From: Neoscytalidium dimidiatum
Lineage: Eukaryota > Ascomycota > Dothideomycetes > Botryosphaeriales > Botryosphaeriaceae
Length of the DNA: 64,000 nucleotides
Direction of reading: 5' to 3'
NCBI GenBank assembly: GCA_037367355.1
Contig: CM074696.1
Coordinates: 2,046,001 to 2,110,000, forward strand
Under the pieces are notes generated by a model. That model saw only the letters and a program-made list of their open reading frames with translations, did not search any database and was not told where the DNA came from. Each line of letters opens with the position of its first letter. The first letter of the stretch is position 1. This document shows, one piece after another, positions 40,205 to 52,463 of this stretch. The translations under genes and the position numbers were made by a program.

Positions 40205-43071
40205 AAAAAAATAAAATAAAGCGGATTACGAGATGGTAATATCGGGTTCACAAGGCTTACTGGTTAATCGACTTGGAACGACTCCGACGCGGGCTGTGTT
40301 CGCGATCAAGGGGAACAGCGGTTCTCCGCGCGCTGGCGCACAGCCTCCTCCCTTTCCGGGAGCGGAAGGGCGGTTGCGCGAACGATAGCGCAAGAAAGCA
40401 AGAGCGGGAGAGCTGAGCGTTTCGGAGACGCTTCCTCGTTTTGGTGAGAAAAAAAGACGTGCGAGTCGAGCTGAAACGGGCGGCGACATGGATCATGGGT
40501 TGATCAAGGGTATCTTGGGCGCTTAGCGGATTGGGGGAAATGCGGGTCTGTGGGGAATCCCTGTTGCCCCTCTCCGCGGGTGTATGTACGATAGATGATA
40601 CGGCTGGCTTTTTTGGCTTTTTGGCTCTGTCGTCTGTCGGCTTTTGTTGGCTTCTTGGGGCTTTGCGGGGTAGATGTCTTGATGCTAAGTTTCATTTTAT
40701 TTCTTACCCTTTGATTCTTAATCAGAGACCGGTGGACGCCTTTTGCTGCGTAGAACATTTACGAGATAATGGTTGCCTTCCAGATTTTTTTTATTTGCCT
40801 CCTAGCTTCGTTTCTTCGCTATGCTAATACTCGAAAAGCTGCCATTTTTGAGCATCCTGGGCTTCCAAATATAATCCTGGAGTACGCTCACCTGTATACT
40901 TTCATCTCGGAAGTTGCCATCTGCTATGATTGTGAAGCATGTTCCCCTCATACATCACGATCGTGCTCTTCTCCCGACAATAATGCGGCTTTTGCCGACA
41001 ACCTCACCCGTCATCATTGCCATCGCGAGCACCACGACACGCAATCTTTCCAATCTATTGCTGCATCCCAACTAGTTTACCGCGAGATGGATGCTGGGCG
41101 GCTGGGAAGTGGTTCCGGCGGCATCCAGAATGAGGTCAGCTGATTACTGAACGAAGGTGCCGAGGACGTGGCGTCGACGCGTCTTCGTGGGTGTTGCAAA
41201 AAAAAAAAAAAAAAAAAAGAGTATCCGAGCAATTTTTCCATTTGTTGGAGTCCGAGAGGATGTTAAGAAGAGATGGTATTCATTGCTCAAAGTAGGCGCA
41301 GCAACAGTATGTGACTGTTTCCAAAAATATCACGACAGGAGGTCATAGTGCACATCTTACGTTGAAGTAACTTTTCAGGTGTGCAATCAGCCAATTTCGC
41401 CTAGCACTAACGTCCTCACTGTTGCTTAAAAGCCTTTAAGTAGACTCTGCTTACAATTCCTCGAGAGAAAATGTCTTAGGGTTCATTCATGGAAGCATCG
41501 CAGTCATCTCAACAACCAGCAGATTAGTGGCATCTCAACGGAACCCCACCCAGCCTCAAGGGAGACCTAAAGAAAGAAAAAGGCAAACGAAGAACATCGC
41601 CGATGTACGGATCCCAAAAGAGAAAAGGTTGTATAGGGTATGCAGATCTATTTCCTATATGCATCTCGCCAATTTTGTAACTGCACCCACCCTTCAATGA
41701 GCTGCCTTTATCATTACCCTGGCTTTGTCCCTTATCAACGCTCGAGAGAATCGCTTACTCTATTAATGGTACGTATATCCGTACGCAGATGATTGGTTGT
41801 AGCATTATCCCCACATACCCGCAATCCCAGCTTCGTGAATGGCGATCATTTCCCAAGACTTATCGTTCGTCCTTGCCGATCAAAGGATGCCCTGCCACTG
41901 TGCGGGAAGGACAAGCTTAAGATCAAGCACTGAGAACTTCTTACACGCAACGCTAGAAAATCTATACGATCGGACGAATCTACGTATGGCCATTACAGAC
42001 GCGACTATAATAATAAAAAGAATCGTCGCAGTCGCAAGGTAGTGCGCCCGCATGAAGGATAGCAGATATCAACCCCAAAGCTGAGTTCAGTCGCACGCAA
42101 GTTTTGCTCAACCACCTAACATGTATGAAAGGGCCCCAATGCTGACCATCAGCACAAGGTCCTCGAGTCAGCTCTATGTAGACGAGGAGGCCCAGTAGTA
42201 TCACAAATATGTGAGTACTGGCAGGGGAAGAGGATGGCTGAGTCGGAACAGCCTTGTTGCCTGCTTTCGCAGCCTTGAATAGTGTGCTTCTAAGCATAGC
42301 TCACAGCTGCGACGTGTACCCTCTCTGGATCAGGCTGAAGCCATGCCTTGTGTAACGGCAACATCCGTTGCACGTAGTACAAGAAAAGAGTGCCACATTC
42401 GACAGTTAGCGTCAATTGCTTTTTCCAGCGAGGCTTCTCAGTACTGACCTATCATAGCATAGATTGCAGCCAAATCCCCCTGTTTGAAGGGTTCAAGTCT
42501 TTGCACTAAACGTCGGACGTGGAATCCTCCTGTACACGCGCGGCCCGAGCCTTGAGGCGTTTTCTTTCCTTAGGCCCCGCTGTTGCTCTTGCATTTCAAA
42601 CACTTCTGGCACAATTCATTGTTCGTGCTCTACAATCAGTAATATTCAATTGGATGCTACTGGCAGTGATCCGTCAAATCTCATCCTCCATATGAGCACT
42701 GCCCCGTTCCTACCCGTACGCAGCGGACCAGTTTCTCGTGGCTGCAGAGCGACATGCCTTCTACGCAATAGCCGTTCCACCACCTGGAAGCCCCCCCATT
42801 ACTTTTGGACATCGGGATGTGGAAAATTCCGTCAATCCCCAACCCCCGATACCGCTCCATTAAGGAAAAAGCTCTATGTTTAGAGCAAAACGTCGCTTCG
42901 TAACATTTCGACATCAACCGGCAGGGCATATCTTAGCATAAGAAGCCCGGCTTCATGCAACACCATTCTCCGGCATAGGCATGCAAGGTCAAAATAAGAA
43001 AAGAAAAAAAAAAAGGAATAACACAGACAGAACAGCCCCAACGTATCACGAGCTCCCCCACCCATAACCAC
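40205..43071. other. Long gene-poor intergenic region
   Basis: About 2.9 kb without a supported gene. It contains a 21-A run at 41198-41218, and a minus-strand frame at 41980-42297 with a hydrophobic stretch (IFVILLGLLVYIEL) that could be a small membrane protein but shows no family. Confidence 0.4.
41198..41218 (+). repeat. Mononucleotide run A(21)
   Basis: Uninterrupted A tract in a gene-free stretch. Confidence 0.9.
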
Positions 43072-44010
43072 TCACGGCCGCTTCCAGGCGTCCGCCTCGG
43101 CCTCGTGCATGACGTTCCCATCGAGCTCGTGCACGTCGCGCGTGTCGTACGGCAGCTCCTGCAGGCCGTTGGGCGTCAGCTCCTGCGGCACCGGGAACCG
43201 CTTCTCGGGCGGCACCGGCGCGTCCATCTCGGTCGTCGGGGACGTCGGCGGCAGCTGCTGCTGCTGCTGCGGCCCCGCCCTCGCGTTGACGTGCTTGCGG
43301 TAGAACAGGTAGCCCACGAGCGCGAGCCCGATGACGCCGACGGGGACCGCGACGCCCGCCGCGATCGCCGTCGTCCGCGAGCTGCTGTCGTTGGACGAGT
43401 TGGAGGAGGAATCGGAGCTGCTGGCGGCGGTGGAGGAGGAGGAGGAGGAGGCGGCGGACGCGCCGGTCGTCGAGGTGATGAACGTCGAGGCGCCGCCCGT
43501 TCGTGTGGCGGATCCACCGGTGGCGCCGGCGGCGGGAGTGGCCGTGCCCGTAGCGGAGGCTGCTAGGTCGGATTGTCAGTGGGTCGGGGGCCAGGGCAGA
43601 AAGTGAGAGAGGGGAGAAGACTCACCACCGGCCGAGGTTGTCGATAGACCAGCTTCGACGCCTAGGGCGCAGTAGCCGTCCCACACGGCTATTGCGCTGG
43701 ACGCTTGCTCCGATCCGGCGCTCCCGCACGAGCTTACGACTTCCGTGGAGATCATCCTGCTGAAGTAGGAGCTACTGTTGGTGCAGAAGCACGTATAGCT
43801 CGTTAGGGCCATATGATCCCCGCAGCCGCTCTGCTGCGCCCGGACGATGGTGCTGAGGACTCCTTCGGCGCATGTTGACAGGTCGATGTAGCCGGTTATC
43901 GTGTCGATGTAGTTCTTGGTGGGCACGATCGTGCCGCTGGAGGTGGACTGGGCAGATGCCGATGTCGCCAACAGCGCGAACCCAATGGTAAATAAATGCC
44001 AAGCTACCAT
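43072..44010 (-). CDS. Single-pass surface protein: Cys-rich ectodomain, Ser/Thr stalk, TM, cytosolic tail
   Basis: Two exons, 44010-43626 and 43562-43072, join in frame to 291 residues. A clear signal peptide (MVAWHLFTIGFALLATSASA) is followed by a domain of about 100 residues with six cysteines (STCAEGVL, SGCGDHMALTSYTCFC, SSCGSAG, DGYCALG). The ectodomain continues into a long Ser/Thr/Ala stalk that should be O-glycosylated. One transmembrane helix (AIAAGVAVPVGVIGLALVGY) precedes a basic then Pro/Gln-rich tail with PQQQQQLPP and PVPPEKRFPVPQEL. The layout is that of fungal wall-stress sensors or mating/adhesion receptors, but the Cys pattern is not a standard WSC or eight-Cys CFEM domain that I can confirm. 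Probably plasma membrane with an extracellular sensor head. Confidence 0.8.
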
Positions 44011-46102
44011 CTTCGGAGCCAATGCTTGTCAGGGTCCTTATCGGAGTGCTCGGCTTACTGAAGAACGCCCCAGGCGAGTGCGAAGTTGGGTCTTAATCCA
44101 AGTAAGAAAGGGATAAGAAGGATGGAGTAGTGGGTACAGAGTAAAGAATCGCGCCTGGCGCTGTGGGCGAAGGCCGCGTTCAAGTGGCTCTGGCACCTGC
44201 AAGCGCCCCATGCGGAGCAACGGCGGATGATCAGCTCATCAGAGACTTTTTGGGGGCCAGTTTCATGTGGGCCGGATGCGTGGACCGAGCTCCAGGATGT
44301 TTATGTACAATACAATCGCACGATGGGGGGCGGATCCGTATCGCCGGTAACCAGGGGTTCGCGTAAGTATTGCTGTTTTTTCAACGAAAAACCGAGCTCA
44401 GAGAAGGAAAAGGCCCTTCACCGGTAAAAAAACGGTTATCGAAGGGCCCTGGTGCCAGTACTACTCGAGGGAGGTGACTCTGACTCGGGCCATCCCCGCC
44501 TGGCTAGGGTTGGAGCTTCAAATGTTGGGAACACGAGGAGGATCTATAGTTGTACAGCGAAGGTCTGGTACTACCACTGGGGCCGTATTACAAACTTACA
44601 TACGCCCTTGCATCACGAAAGTTCTCCTCGCCCTTCTTTTTACAGCAGCACTCATAGGCGATGATACGAAACCATTCCGCTCTAAACGTAGATAAGGCGC
44701 AACTCGAGACTTGAGTCATGAAAAAGCAGACCCTGCGGCGATGTCAATCTTAGCCGACTCGGGATAAGCGCTTCTCCGCAATAATATTGGCGCTTTCCCA
44801 ATATTCAGCTCTTTATATTTATCCTCGAGCAGCGAAGATTATGCCATCTACATGCAAAGAGGAACGAATCCTAGCCTTTGCTGAATAGTACTTAACGAAA
44901 CTTATTTATAGGCCTCACCAGTAAGCGCATCTGTTGCTTAAAACAGTAACCGATAGCAGATGCGAATTAAACTTTACTAGCGCTGTTTATTTTGGTACAA
45001 CCTGGTACTAGTTCAGTATGAAGAGTGAAATCCTACGCAGAAGGAAAACAAGAGAAGTTAGAGCGTGAGCAAAGGCTGTCTATTGGTCGCCTACACCTGT
45101 CTACCTTCTAAAAAAAAAAAAAAATACATGGTGGCAAGCTTCTACGATACTGGTAACTAGGGTTTGCCACCTCTAAGCTGGAAATTCGCGATAACCAGTC
45201 TCCTTGCTCACCCTCTGCAAAATTTTTCCGATGTCATTATGTTTATGCTAAGAGAACCTCAGTAAGTGCCAAGAGATTGTTTAATAAAAATCCGATAGCT
45301 AACAGCCTGTTAGCGGACTGAACAAACGTATAGAAGCTTATTTGGCCTGCCCAACAGTGAGATATCCTAGTTGTTGTTATCTCTCTTAGCACAAAATATT
45401 TGCTTCTCGATCAAAGGGAAAGTAGTTGCTATTCTCCAGGACCAAGGTCTCTTCTTCTATAGCCACTTACCGAAATATGCCGGAAGTTCATGCGAGTCCT
45501 TCCGATAATGTCTTTTCAGATGTTTCGGGATTATCAATTTCCCCGCCCTCAATTAGCAACACCGATCACGTAGACTGGTCATGCTGAAAGACACCCATAC
45601 AGAAGTAAAGCGTGGTGTCCTCATCTGGACTAGAAGCTACTCGTATCTTCCTCCATATCGGCGTAACACCAAAGCGTTAGAAGATAATGATAAGTCATCA
45701 CTAGTGACCCTCGCTTACGGACACTCTTGTCTGACTCAGTACGAGTCAACCTTGTCAAGGCAACAGCGAAAAGAAATAAGACTTCTCGATGCCCACCAGA
45801 TCTGAACAAGTACATACAACATCAGCCGGCTAAGATCACAATAAGTCCCATCTTTCTCCACTTACCGCCGTACGATCCGACCATGCATATCCACGAAGCG
45901 TCGTCTCGCGCATGCGAAATGCTTGCTTTACACAGGCACAAAGCGCAAGAGCTCGATGCAAAGAGCACTCCTAAGTTCGAGATCTGTTAATACCCTGCTA
46001 GTATCATATCTTGCATCCTTGATTGGATACTGCATGGTCCCAAAAACAAGGATTCTGATCACCATCGCCACCTGCGCACCTCCGCCACAAACCACCATCA
46101 GC
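44011..46102. other. AT-rich gene-free region
   Basis: About 2.1 kb, AT-rich from roughly 44700 to 45500, with short A runs near 45111-45124 and a hairpin at 44412-44448. No gene or intact transposon is recognised. The base composition is compatible with old, decayed repeat DNA. Confidence 0.4.
44412..44448. repeat. Short inverted repeat (hairpin)
   Basis: Perfect 8-base arms GGCCCTTC and GAAGGGCC enclose a second 4-base pairing (ACCG with CGGT) around an A-rich loop. It could form a stem-loop. It is about 400 bases upstream of the surface protein gene's start and has no assigned role. Confidence 0.6.
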
Positions 46103-47218
46103 ATGGCGGACCCCGAGGAACCGGGCACGACAGCCCCGCCCGCGAACAAAAACCAAGCTCAAACAGACCGTCTGGCCCGACCCGCTCGTCGTCAACCCAA
46201 CCACGCCGCACACGCACAGCATCATCCTCCAGCACGGCCGCGGCGGCAACGCCGAGCGTTTCGGCCTCGAGCTCCTCGCTGCGAGATCCTCCGCCGGACG
46301 CACCCTCGCCGAGCGCTTTCCGTCGGCGGAGTTCATCTTTCCGACGGCTAAAAGGCGCCGGGCGGCGGTCTTGAAGCGCATGCTGATCAGTCAGTTATTC
46401 GACAATTTCAGCCTTACGGATCCGTTGCAGCGCCAGCACCTGCAGTATGATGGGATCGAGGAGACGAGCGTGTTTGTGACGGGTCTGGTGGAGAGGGAGG
46501 CAGAGGTGGTCGGCGTTGGAAATGCTGTCATTGGAGGGTTGAGTCAGGGTTGTGCGGCTGCGTTGCATGTTTTGTTGAATTTTGGCGGGCAGAGGGCATT
46601 GGCGGGGTCTGTAGGGATGAGTGGGTGGTTGCCTTTTGCTCTCACGCTAGATTCGAGGAGTGAAATGCGGAGGAGATTGAGTGATGGGGAAGACGAAAAT
46701 GATGATACGGGGGAGGAGGAAAGTGATGTGTTTGATCCCGATGGCGATGGACAGGGTGAGACGAACCGCGAAATCGGCGAGACGCTTGGGAAGCGCAATG
46801 CCTCGCAAATTAAACTTCAAAGAATAGCGGCAAACACGGCTTGTGACATCGCGTCTTTGCCGCGGCTGCTTCCTGAGGATTAAGTACTGTTTCAGCATAC
46901 GCTTGGCTTCTTAGGACACGGATGGAACGATGAGAAGGCCTCGGTAAGGCTAGGTGAGCGAGCAAAAGATGTGCTTGAAGCTTTAGGCTGCAAAATCCGC
47001 TGGAAAGACTATGATGAAGGACACTGGTACAAAATTCCGGACGAGATTGATGATTTCATGGATTTCCCTTTTGTGAAATTTCAGTCGGCCTTCCATCGCC
47101 TCTCGTTGAAGACTATCTTGCAAAGGATTCGCTGCCGGGCTTCAAAGCGAGAAAGACAAGGAGTATCTCTTGAGTGGTCAGTCAGCCCATGTCTCAAAAG
47201 GTTTCTCATGGTGTGGGT
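46103..47218 (+). pseudogene. Acyl-protein thioesterase / carboxylesterase-like hydrolase, broken
   Basis: An alpha/beta hydrolase of the phospholipase/carboxylesterase family is readable: THSIILQHGRGGNAERFGLE with the oxyanion HGRGG, LAERFPSAEFIFPTAKRR, SQLFDNFSLTDP, the nucleophile elbow VIGGLSQGCAAALH (GLSQG, Ser), LAGSVGMSGWLPF, and LGFLGHGWNDEKASVRLG with the acid (GHGxxDe), ending with the catalytic His in YDEGHWYKIP. Two lesions are seen. The start at 46103 is out of frame with the body, explained by one extra A in the A5 run near 46145-46150. An in-frame TAA at 46881-46883 comes just before VLFQHTLGFLGHG. All catalytic residues survive, so inactivation looks recent or artefactual. The original enzyme would release fatty acyl groups from proteins or small esters. 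Confidence 0.75.
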
Positions 47219-48287
47219 TTAATCATATCACTACACTATCCTTTAGTACTCGTTCAAAAAATCGTTAGACTAAATTGAAAGCACAACGCTTGTGATAAAG
47301 CTTAGACAACCGACGCGGCTCTAAATTGTAAGGCCGCGGCCACGTGAATCTGGGCTAAAAGATTTGACCATACTAAAGCACCGCTAAGGAGCACTTAGTA
47401 GAAATTTCCACCACGCTACACTCCCTGTTCAACGTATTTATAAGCTCCTGGACTTGTGCTCATATTATCTTTGTGAGCGAGCTAGACAGGCAGCATACAA
47501 GCTAGGTACCAGTTAGTTGTTTCAGTCTCACTTAGCTGTACGCATTGGCTCATCTTCGCAATCTGATGTGTAGCCCATGGCACAAAGACACGAGAGGCAC
47601 AGCCCAGAGCATATAGAATATGCTATGTCGTTCATATAATGTACCGATCGAGCCAGATATCGCGACTACGGCCCTCTTCCAAACCGTCGATTCTGCATCG
47701 GCGCAGTAGAGCTACTTAGTCGAATGTTTCGCTCCGCACGACTGCTTGGGGAAGGTCTAAGTAATGGTGCTACAAGCACATGGCTCAAAGCTAATCTAAA
47801 ACAGCGAGGTTGAGGCTCAAGCGCCTAGCCTCAAGCGCCGTTTTAATACACGCATTTTTGATGCATCTAGAACACCGCTAAAACATCCTAAGCTTCTCTA
47901 ACGTCCCTTCTGTTATGGCTTGACTATCAGGTGCAACAGTCGCGTGTGGCTAAAACTACGCTCGGGCAGCAATCTTGTCACCACGAAGTCAATCCGGTGT
48001 TCTATGAGGTAAGATGCGGCGAGTATTCCCGATCTTGCATTTCCTAAGTGCACCGTCCATGTGGGAACACGAGAAGCTATCCTGATGCTAGCAATAAATT
48101 CACAGAGGATGTAGTTGGGGAAGGGTATATAAAGGCGGCCGTGGCTCCATTGTCGAGCTCATCACCAACCTACAATCACTCTCGTTCTACACCAATTTCA
48201 TTTAACAATACTCTCACTTCATTAAACGGATCTTCGATCTACTACATTCGTTTTCAACCAACATTCAAGCATACTTCCATCTCAACC
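47219..48287. other. Intergenic region upstream of the pectate lyase
   Basis: About 1 kb without a gene, moderately AT-rich; the last 170 bases carry a clear TATA box and a pyrimidine-rich leader for the pectate lyase. Confidence 0.5.
48126..48133 (+). promoter_or_regulatory. TATA box of pectate lyase gene
   Basis: TATATAAA, 155 bases upstream of the ATG at 48288 and followed by a CT-rich leader, a typical arrangement for a strongly regulated fungal secreted-enzyme gene. Confidence 0.65.
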
Positions 48288-49037
48288 ATGCAGTTCAAAC
48301 ACTCTGTCCTCGTCGCTGCTATGGCTGCCGCTGCTTCTGCACAGGTGAACTTGATCGGCATTCCTGTCGGCGTCGGTAGAGAGCCCTCTTTCAGCACGAA
48401 CAAGACGATTGATTCCTTCGACGGAGGAATGAAGGAATATGGCCGTGGCGTGAAGTGCGACAAGGACACCGACCAGGGCGACGACCAGGCCGTCTTCATC
48501 ATCAAGCCCGGCGGCACACTGCAGAACGCCATCATCGGCGCCGACGCCTACGAGGGCGTGCACTGCATGGGTGCCTGCACCATTAAGAACGTCTGGTTCA
48601 AGGACGTGTGCGAGGATGCCATCACGCTCAAGGGCAACGGGCCCTACCTCATCGAGGGCGGTGGTGCCCAGCACGCCATCGACAAGGTCATCCAGCACAA
48701 CGGCCGTGGCACTGCCACCATCAAAAACTACAGAGTCGCTGAGGTTGGCAAGCTATTCCGCAGCTGCGGCAACTGCAGCAAGAACGGCGGCCCCCGCAAC
48801 GTCGTCGTTGATGGAGCCAAGGTCCTCGGCTCCGGTACCACTTCTGACCTCGTCGGCATCAACTCCAACTATGGCGATATCGCCACCATCAGCAACTCTT
48901 GCGGTCCGGCCAAGAATGTCTGCCAGGAGTTCATCGGCATCGAGAAGGACGGCAACAAGGATAGCCCTCACCAGGATAAGCCCATCGGTGCTTGCAGGGG
49001 CCCTCAGGGACTCCTGAAGAAGCTCCCCGCTTGCTAA
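48288..49037 (+). CDS. Secreted pectate lyase, family PL3
   Basis: Single exon, 249 residues, intact. The start at 48288 opens a signal peptide (MQFKHSVLVAAMAAAASA); the longer frame upstream belongs to the leader. The mature protein matches PL3: NKTIDSFDGGMKEYGRG, FIIKPGGTLQNAIIGADAYE, GVHCMGACTIKNVWFKDVCE, DAITLKGNGPYLIEGGGAQH, GKLFRSCGNCSKNGG, and C-terminal cysteines (NSCGPAKNVCQEF, LPAC) that would form disulphides. The enzyme cleaves demethylated polygalacturonate by beta-elimination, needing calcium, outside the cell. A parallel beta-helix fold is expected. It would act after the pectin methylesterase encoded at 58.5-59.7 kb has removed methyl groups. Strong TATA box upstream. Confidence 0.93.
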   Translation: MQFKHSVLVAAMAAAASAQVNLIGIPVGVGREPSFSTNKTIDSFDGGMKEYGRGVKCDKDTDQGDDQAVFIIKPGGTLQNAIIGADAYEGVHCMGACTIKNVWFKDVCEDAITLKGNGPYLIEGGGAQHAIDKVIQHNGRGTATIKNYRVAEVGKLFRSCGNCSKNGGPRNVVVDGAKVLGSGTTSDLVGINSNYGDIATISNSCGPAKNVCQEFIGIEKDGNKDSPHQDKPIGACRGPQGLLKKLPAC

Positions 49038-50266
49038 GTACCTCGCGCCATTCTCTAGGGTACTAGTATCAGGAGGGGTCGACCACACATCTCGCTATTC
49101 GTACTGTCGCGGTGATTTAGAATTGCATCATTCGTCGTTGGATTGGCACTGATGGATTGGAGCCAACCCTTCGATGTACATCAGTTTTTAGTCTTGCAAA
49201 TGGTTCTGTTACTTGGATTTTCTTCATAGATTGGCTTTATAGACAGCGGTAGAATGCAATGTGTATCAACCAGGCTCGCGCTCTCTGATCATCAAGGTGC
49301 CTACAGTAGACAGTGCATTCGCCTCATTAGCCGACTCTAGCTTCAGTATCAACTAATCACTCTGACAGCCGAGATAGTCTCCTAGTTGCGGATAATAGAG
49401 GAGGTAGTAACATTCTGGCCTGGACGAAGGCTTCCACTGAAAATGAGCGAGAACGGCATTGTTTAGCGGGAAATCAGGTCTCATATAGCTGTCATTCGCA
49501 CCATAAACCTCTCTCAGCCTGCCAAATTGTCTGTAGTGTCAGGCGGAATTTGCAGCGCGCGTATTGCTATCATCGAATCATTATTGCGCAAATCCTGCAC
49601 ATCCATTTGCATATCTTCGCGGCCACCGCGCAACTTCCAGGCTATGTCGGCAACAACACCAGCGACAAATAAGCCCCAGCGCCAAATTTTGTGCTCGCGC
49701 AACTCATACCTACAGAAATCGCAACCCTTTCTTAACTTCTTCTTCTTCCAGCATTATGGCATGCGCAGACAGGTCCCCTAAATGGCGTCGAGTCGAACAC
49801 AGCGGACGAAGCCATTCTCGGCCTCCGAGCAGTTACAAAGATCACGATGTGGACGCAATGGCACCAGATGTCGCCATCTTTTCTGAAGATGGTTACGAAT
49901 TGGTCAAAACTCCGGGCTCTTTCATCCGTTTTCTTATGGTTGAGGATCACTTATTCTATGGTATATTGATCGTAGAGACAGTAAGTGATTTCTCCCGAAA
50001 GATAGGGTTCGAAGAATTTTGGTCCGATAAGAACGGCGATGATCATGGGTGACTAGCGAAGATGAAGGGATTCTATTTTGAATGGAAATTCGTCAGACTA
50101 TTATGGACGATAACACTAGGCTTGAAATGTATGTAGCATAACCGGATGTCACGAACGTCGGGCCAGCAGGCTCTGAGAAAATAAACGAAGTAAAAAGCGC
50201 TCAACTTCCCTGCCCCTAAAGAATGCCCTCCTCATCAGCGACGTATGCACACCCCCAAGTTATGTC
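49038..50266. other. Intergenic region
   Basis: About 1.2 kb. A plus-strand frame from an ATG near 49754 encodes about 98 residues (PDVAIFSEDGYELVKTPGSF) and contains a perfect GTAAGT donor at 49981, so it could be the first exon of an unrecognised gene or a relic. Nothing else is supported. Confidence 0.35.
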
Positions 50267-51867
50267 TTACACCCGCCTTGGCAAAAACATCCTCCTTGGC
50301 GTCAACCAAAAGCTTTCCACTTTCCTTGACACGGCCGACCGTGCCTCCGCATTCAGCATACCGTCCGCCCTCTCCAACGTCGCCTTCCGCTCAATCTGAA
50401 AAATCTTCCACGACCTCAGCACCCACAAGCTCGCCGCACCCAGAAAAAACATCGCGCCCACAAACACCTGCGCGACCAGATACTTCCTGACGCCCTCCCC
50501 CAAGCCGGCCGAGTTCACCAGCTGCATGGCGATCGGCTCGGCGAACGTCGTCGGCAGCACGAGCGCGAAGCAGATCAGCCCGAACACGCTCGCGAGGTCC
50601 GCGATGCCGACGACCTCGGCCAGGACGGGCGCGATGGTGCTCCAGAAGGTGCCGCACACGGCGCCGACGAGGACGGCGAAGGCGGCCAGCAGGCCGTACG
50701 ACCGGGCGGGGATCCACAGCGCGAGGCAGAGCACGCCGCAGAGGCCGGTCATCAGCATGGCCATGTTGATGCGGCCGAGCACGTCGCTGTAGTAGCCGAT
50801 GACGGGGCGGCCGAGCCCGAGGCCGAGGTTGAGCAGCGCGTTGGCGACGGCGCCCTGCGACGCCGTCAGGTCGATCGTCGACGCGTAGTTGGGCAGCGAG
50901 TAGTAGAGCGTGATGTACCCGAGCTCGGTCACCACGCCCCAGAAGACGATGAGCAGCACCTCGACGCGGGCCAGGTCGCGGAGGTTGAAGTTGCGCAGGC
51001 GCGGCTTGTGGGAGGTGGTGGCGGTTGGGGGTTGGTTGGTGGGGACGTGCTGGATGCGGTCTTTGAGGAGGATGGAGGAGAGGAAGTTGACGACGAGCGT
51101 GCAGATGGCGAGGATGCGGTAGGTCCATGGGACGCCGAGCGCTTGGATTGCGCGGCCGGCCGCCAGGCTGTAAGCGAGGCCGCCCAGACCGGCGCCCGAC
51201 GAGGCGATGCCGACGGCGAGGCTGCGGTGTGTGGAGAACCAGGGAGGAAGGACGGCGGTGGCGGTGATGTACAGGAAGCCCATGCCCCATCCGTAGCAGA
51301 CGCCTTGGCTGAGGAAGAGGTGCCAGATCTGCGTGGCATAGGAGGAGCTGAAGAGGGCGAGAAACACGACGGCGGTGCCGATGAGGAGGGTGTTGCGCGT
51401 TCCCAGCTTCTCTCGACTCGTACCGGCGATGGGCGAGACCATCAGGGCTTGCGAGATGGACAAGCCACCGATAAGGGCATATTCAAGATGACCAGCGCCA
51501 GGAAAGGACTGCTTCTCGAGAAAGTGGTTGAGAATGACGCCCCAAGACTAGAGAACGAGGAGCCAGTCATGAGCATGATCTTAGGAGGAGATGGCTGTGA
51601 GTCACTTACGCCGTTGGGACCCCAAGTATGAGCGTTGATGAGGAATACACAGGCCGTGCAGACCCAAGCGTATCCACCGTTGGGTGGCACATCTTCCTGT
51701 AGAGCTACGTTTGCATTCTCGTAAGGTGGAGTTGAAGACCGGAATGAGCCCCTCTCGCCATCTGGCTGATTTGTAGTATCCCGGAGTTCGATGTTACTAT
51801 TGCGGAGTTCAGTGTTATCTATTCCGTCATCGGGACGTGAGTCAGTATCTCCTGATTTACCCCGCAT
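50267..51867 (-). CDS. MCT-type MFS transporter
   Basis: Two exons, 51867-51610 and 51547-50267, join in frame to 512 residues. The N terminus ends in DVPPNGGYAWVCTACVFLIN, the PxGGxxAW signature of monocarboxylate-transporter-like MFS proteins. It continues with HTWGPNG, SWGVILNHFLEK, LFLSQGVCYGWGMGFLYI, VLPPWFSTHRSLAVGIASSG, AGLGGLAYSLAAGRAI, and a second six-helix half with LGLGLGRPVIGYYSDVLGRI and WIPARSYGLLAAFAVLVG. It is a plasma-membrane carrier for a monocarboxylate or related small molecule; direction and substrate are not readable. Intact, in contrast to the other MCT-type gene at 11.6 kb. It lies head-to-tail, about 600 bases beyond the LaeA-like methyltransferase. Confidence 0.9.
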
Positions 51868-52463
51868 GTTGTTGGGACGAAAGGAAATGGTTGTGAAAGG
51901 TAAGGGTCAATCAAGAAGTAATCGGATAGATACTATTTGACAGGTTAGAGAGGCAATGTTCGCAAAATCTCTTGGAGGTTCAAATAGAAAAGACGGAGTT
52001 GCGGTAGCGGAAGGTAAAAATGGCTCGCTTCTCCACCGACTTGCCGAAAGCAGATACTGTATCCGGAGCACGCCCTTCACGTGCTTCATGACTCAATATT
52101 GGTAGGTGATCAGTGCATTAGCTGTACAGCTCATGCCGCATGGTTCAACCTTTAGCAGTCAAATATTTGACACGTCCATGTCGATGGCTGCCAACAGTGT
52201 TACATAAGCAGTGCTCATCCCTGCTGATTGGATGTCTCAGGATGTCCGTGCGGAGAGCCGCATTTGCATTCCGGAATGGCATTAACGTATGGGTAGTGTC
52301 TGACGGGTTCGAGGTCTAGGCCTGACCGGACTATCAATTCTTATTACTCTGTACATTTATCTATGCCCATTCTCTCTACTTGTTCTCGGGCTTACGACCG
52401 TATACAACGGAGCTGAAACGGATTAGCATTTTGACCGCCCTTTGGCCCCATGGCTAGCACTTA
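51868..52463. other. Intergenic region
   Basis: About 600 bases with the promoter of the MCT-type transporter and the 3' end of the methyltransferase gene; no gene seen. Confidence 0.4.

Noticed and set aside
40769..41143. 124-residue plus-strand frame with a hydrophobic start
   Set aside because: The start resembles a signal peptide, but the rest is unstructured, His/Ser-rich and without any family resemblance; next to a poly-A tract in a gene-poor stretch.
52306..52316. B-box-like GGTTCGAGGTC suggesting a tRNA gene
   Set aside because: No A box, no acceptor stem and no cloverleaf can be drawn from the flanking bases.
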